Shown: piece by piece, positions 61,507 through 64,000 of the stretch
Layout of the letters: every line of letters begins with the position of its first letter
Numbering within the stretch: position 1 is the stretch's first letter
Assembly (NCBI RefSeq): GCF_017676345.1
Contig: NZ_JAFFZM010000015.1
Span: 62,001 to 126,000 of the forward strand
Length of the DNA stretch: 64,000 nucleotides
Reading direction: 5' to 3'
From: Streptomyces smyrnaeus
GTDB lineage: Bacteria; Actinomycetota; Actinomycetes; Streptomycetales; Streptomycetaceae
Translations under genes and position numbers: made by a program
Notes under the pieces: generated by a model
Told to the model about the DNA's origin: nothing
Seen by the model: only the letters and a program-made list of their open reading frames with translations
The model's database searches: none

Positions 61507-61576
61507 GACGGCTGGGGAACGAAGCGACTGGGGACGCGACGACTGGCGGACGAAAAAGACGAAAGACGAAAAAAAG

Positions 61577-61604
61577 GGTGCGGCCCCCGTTCGGGGGCCG
61601 CACC
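61577..61604 (-). terminator. Intrinsic terminator of the 53-residue gene
   Basis: Perfect 13-bp stem (61577-61589 with 61592-61604). On the minus strand it is followed by a run of seven T, a classic intrinsic terminator and rare in this genome. It lies 23 bp beyond the small gene's stop. Confidence 0.9.
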
Positions 61605-61627
61605 ATCGGTGTCGGATCAGCGCGCCG

Positions 61628-61789
61628 TCAGGCGACCTGTACGCCGTGTTCGGCAGCGAGGCGGCGGAGGTCTTCCAGTTCCGACTGCTCGACGTCCACG
61701 AGGAAGTCGTCGCCCGATTCACGTGCGCGGTGCAGGTCGGACTCGGTGGTCCGTATACGCTGCAGGATGCCTGCGGTGAATGCGTCCAT
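61628..61789 (-). CDS. Conserved-looking 53-residue protein
   Basis: Short gene from ATG 61789 to TGA 61628. The protein is soluble and acidic and starts MDAFTAGILQRIRTTESDL, then has two predicted helices (LHRARESGDDFLVDVEQSE and LEDLRRLAAEHGVQV). Support for it being real comes from a strong intrinsic terminator just after it, normal codon GC3 and its own space between the phosphatase and cutR genes. It is divergent from cutR. I recognise no family; the heptad-like spacing hints at a short helical hairpin. Confidence 0.7.
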   Translation of the reverse strand: MDAFTAGILQRIRTTESDLHRARESGDDFLVDVEQSELEDLRRLAAEHGVQVA

Positions 61790-62124
61790 GGTGTGCCCCC
61801 TCGTCGCGGGTCGGTGGCACGGGGTGTGCCGAGGGTTTGTGGTGCTTCCCCGATCACGGCGTGGTCCCCGGGGCTGCTTCAGCGGTGCATCGTGGCACGC
61901 TGCGCACAGGGCGTGATCGTGGGTGGTTCTCAGGTCCTCCCCAACGGGAACCTCAGAGAAACCTCAAACGCCCTGAAAAAGTGCCAGGGTCCCGTGCCGT
62001 AGTCGGTGCCCACCCTCTCACCTCGGCTCTTACCGTCGATTTACCGGGGTCCGAGGCACGATGGACAGCACGATCCCCCGGTATGTCCGGGGATCCCCAT
62101 TCGTATCCGAGGAAGGACAGCGCT
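61790..62124. other. Promoter region of cutR and the 53-residue gene
   Basis: 335 bp between divergent starts. It contains two AACCTCA direct repeats 11 bp apart (61949-61955 and 61960-61966), the spacing used by OmpR-type response regulators. No other gene is seen. Confidence 0.55.
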
Positions 62125-62778
62125 GTGCGCGTACTCGTCGTCGAGGACGAGCAACTGCTCGCCGATGCCGTGGCGACGGGCCTCCGCAGGGAGGCCATGG
62201 CCGTCGATGTGGTCTACGACGGCGCGGCGGCGCAGGAGCGCATCGACATCAACGACTACGACGTCGTCGTGCTCGACCGCGACCTGCCGATCGTCCACGG
62301 TGACGACGTCTGCCGCCGGATCGTCGAGCTCGGGCTGCCCACCCGGGTGCTGATGCTCACCGCCTCCGGGGACGTCAGCGACCGGGTGGAGGGCCTGGAG
62401 CTGGGCGCCGACGACTACCTGCCCAAGCCCTTCGCCTTCTCGGAGCTGACGGCCCGGGTGCGCGCCCTGGGGCGGCGTACGACCACGGCCCTGCCGCCCG
62501 TGCTGGAGCGGGCCGGAATCCGGCTGGACCCGGGCCGCCGCGAGGTCTTCCGGGACGGCCGGGAGATCCAGCTGGCCCCCAAGGAGTTCGCCGTGCTGGA
62601 GGTGCTGATGCGCGGGGAGGGGACCGTGGTCTCCGCCGAGCAGCTGCTGGAGAAGGCGTGGGACGAGAACACCGACCCGTTCACCAACGTGGTGCGGGTG
62701 ACGGTGATGACGCTGCGCCGCAAGCTCGGTGAGCCGCCGGTGATCGTGACCGTGCCCGGCGCGGGGTACCGGATCTGA
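62125..62778 (+). CDS. cutR: CutR, OmpR-family response regulator
   Basis: 217 residues from GTG 62125, the same length I recall for S. coelicolor CutR. The receiver domain has phospho-acceptor Asp51 (VVLDRDLP), acidic pair Glu7-Asp8, Thr near 79 (LMLTASG) and Lys near 101 (LPKPFAF). The winged helix ends in VRVTVMTLRRKLGEPPVIVTVPGAGYRI. It is followed by cutS 5 bp downstream. The pair is reported in Streptomyces to respond to secretion or extracellular disulfide stress and to affect antibiotic production; the assignment here is by synteny and protein features. Confidence 0.92.
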   Translation: MRVLVVEDEQLLADAVATGLRREAMAVDVVYDGAAAQERIDINDYDVVVLDRDLPIVHGDDVCRRIVELGLPTRVLMLTASGDVSDRVEGLELGADDYLPKPFAFSELTARVRALGRRTTTALPPVLERAGIRLDPGRREVFRDGREIQLAPKEFAVLEVLMRGEGTVVSAEQLLEKAWDENTDPFTNVVRVTVMTLRRKLGEPPVIVTVPGAGYRI

Positions 62779-62783
62779 CGCCG

Positions 62784-64000
62784 ATGGCCTCCTCCACCTC
62801 CCCCACCGGGGCCGGCCCCGGCGCGAACGGCGCCGGCGACGGCGCGCGCGACGGTCACGTGCCCCCCAAACCGAGCTGGGACCCCCGCGAGACGCCCCGC
62901 TCCTCACCCTGGCTGCGGCCCACCATCCGGATAAGGCTCACGCTGCTGTACGGCGGCATGTTCCTGATCGCGGGCATGCTGCTGCTGACGATCATCTACC
63001 TGCTGGCGGCACAGGCGTTGGACGACGCCAGCCAGCTGCCGTTCCGCATCCTCAACGGCAACGCCCAGCCCACCTCGGACCGCTGCCCCGGGCTGACCGG
63101 GACGCTGCCCAGCGATGTGTTCATGCAGCGCCTGTCGGCCTGTGCGGAGGCGCAGCGCAGGATGGCGCTGGACGGGCTGCTGCGCCGCTCGCTGCTGGCG
63201 CTGCTGGGACTGGCGGTGGCGGCGTTCGCCTTCGGTTATGTGATGGCGGGCCGGGTGCTCTCGCCGCTCGGTCGCATCACCCGCACGGCGCGCCAGGTGG
63301 CCGGTTCGGATCTGCACAAGCGGATCGAGCTGGAGGGCCCGGACGACGAGCTCAAGGAGCTGTCGGACACCTTCGACGACATGCTGGACCGCCTGGAGCG
63401 CGCCTTCACCGCACAGCAGCGGTTCGTGGGCAACGCCTCGCACGAGCTGCGCACCCCGCTGGCGATCAACCGCACGCTGCTGGAGGTGCAGCTGGCCGAT
63501 CCGGACGCGTCGCCCGAGCTGCAGCAGCTGGCCAAGACGCTGCTGGCCACCAATGAGCGCAGCGAGCAGCTGGTGGAGGGTCTGCTGCTGCTGGCGCGGA
63601 GCGAGAACGAGCTGGTGGACCGCAAACCCGTGGACCTGGCGGAGGTGGCCTCGCAGGCCGTCGAGCAGGCGCGCGGCGAGGCCGACAACAAGGGTGTCGC
63701 GTTGCGAGGAGTACGTCAGCCCACATATGTGCAGGGCAATGGGGTACTCCTGGAGCGCGTCGCCCTGAATCTGGTGCAGAATGCCGTGCGCTACAACGTG
63801 CGTGAGGGCGGATGGGTCTCGGTGAGTACCGAGGCGCAGCCAGGGCAGGCGGTGCTGGTCGTCGAGAACACCGGGCCCGTCGTACCGGCCTACGAGGTGG
63901 ACAACCTCTTCGAGCCGTTCCGGCGTCTTCGCACGGAGCGGACGGGCAGTGACAAGGGTGTCGGGCTCGGGTTGTCGATCGTGCGCTCGGTGGCGCGGGC
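62784..64000 (+). CDS. cutS: CutS, sensor histidine kinase (3' end outside window)
   Basis: At least 405 residues from ATG 62784, running off the right edge inside the ATPase domain. A disordered ~45-residue N-terminus is followed by membrane helices at about 54-76 and 134-154. The short sensor loop between them contains exactly two cysteines, Cys101 and Cys120. HAMP follows (VMAGRVLSPLGRITRTARQV), then the H-box GNASHELRTPLAIN, the N-box LERVALNLVQNAVRYN and the G-box GVGLGLSIVRS. The cysteine pair fits reports that CutS reads extracytoplasmic thiol/disulfide state. It is co-transcribed with cutR. Confidence 0.92.
   Translation, partial: MASSTSPTGAGPGANGAGDGARDGHVPPKPSWDPRETPRSSPWLRPTIRIRLTLLYGGMFLIAGMLLLTIIYLLAAQALDDASQLPFRILNGNAQPTSDRCPGLTGTLPSDVFMQRLSACAEAQRRMALDGLLRRSLLALLGLAVAAFAFGYVMAGRVLSPLGRITRTARQVAGSDLHKRIELEGPDDELKELSDTFDDMLDRLERAFTAQQRFVGNASHELRTPLAINRTLLEVQLADPDASPELQQLAKTLLATNERSEQLVEGLLLLARSENELVDRKPVDLAEVASQAVEQARGEADNKGVALRGVRQPTYVQGNGVLLERVALNLVQNAVRYNVREGGWVSVSTEAQPGQAVLVVENTGPVVPAYEVDNLFEPFRRLRTERTGSDKGVGLGLSIVRSVAR

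Noticed and set aside
61780..62124. N-terminal extension of CutR to about 61780
   Set aside because: The receiver domain starts at GTG 62125 with the typical VRVLVVEDE; upstream sequence is promoter region.

Overview
The window is very high-GC actinobacterial chromosome, almost certainly Streptomyces. It carries whiH next to hrdB, sepH, a cutRS pair, a separate parE/parC pair, class II nrdRJ, a DasR-type operator before ptsH, and many GTG starts with GTGA stop/start overlaps. From memory, the gene order follows the S. coelicolor region from about SCO5801 to SCO5863; this was not checked by search. I saw no tRNA, rRNA, insertion sequence, phage gene or CRISPR array, so this is core-type chromosome with one accessory-looking siderophore operon at the left edge.

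Layout. 1-4983: end of a siderophore operon (NIS synthetase, IucB-like acyltransferase, second NIS synthetase). 5200-12678: DNA maintenance and dNTP supply (XPD/DinG-type helicase, lexA with its SOS box, nrdR-nrdJ behind two NrdR boxes). 12717-15726: small enzymes (NTF2-like, YdbC-like, histidine phosphatase, ADP-ribosylglycohydrolase). 15901-21851: rnhB, an unknown gene, a RecQ helicase with a phosphoribosyltransferase-like tail, DUF4192, and a Nudix/winged-helix protein. 21974-28725: a fused ABC ATPase-permease, whiH with a candidate sigma-WhiG promoter, a 1.1 kb gap, and hrdB. 28859-35442: secreted trypsin-like protease, a DUF7455 zinc-ribbon protein, parE, and a DUF485/sodium-solute symporter pair. 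35420-42363: a CitA/DcuS-type kinase, a sucrase/ferredoxin-like protein with an iron-box-like site, a COG0523 metallochaperone GTPase, and parC. 42623-47191: an active/inactive M16 protease pair, a c-di-AMP riboswitch controlling an M23 peptidase, and ptsH with a dre site. 47323-54720: a GNAT-acyl-CoA synthetase fusion, DUF5998, a phosphodiesterase, thymidine kinase, a VOC protein and a sulfurtransferase. 54862-64000: sepH, a membrane protein, a sugar-lactone oxidase, ferrochelatase, inositol monophosphatase, a 53-residue protein, cutR and the first part of cutS.

Several genes belong together. LexA, RecQ, the helicase, RNase HII, NrdRJ and Tdk serve DNA repair and precursor supply. ParE and ParC form topoisomerase IV. 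WhiH, HrdB and SepH belong to sporulation, housekeeping transcription and cell division. DUF485 and its symporter overlap and look co-translated. The strongest regulatory signals are the c-di-AMP riboswitch, the ptsH dre site, the paired NrdR boxes 31 bp apart, the lexA SOS box and the whiH promoter/inverted-repeat overlap. The least explained items are the rnhB-recQ gene, the fused ABC protein with its roughly 300-residue linker, the 53-residue protein, and in-frame minisatellites that lengthen loops of several conserved enzymes.
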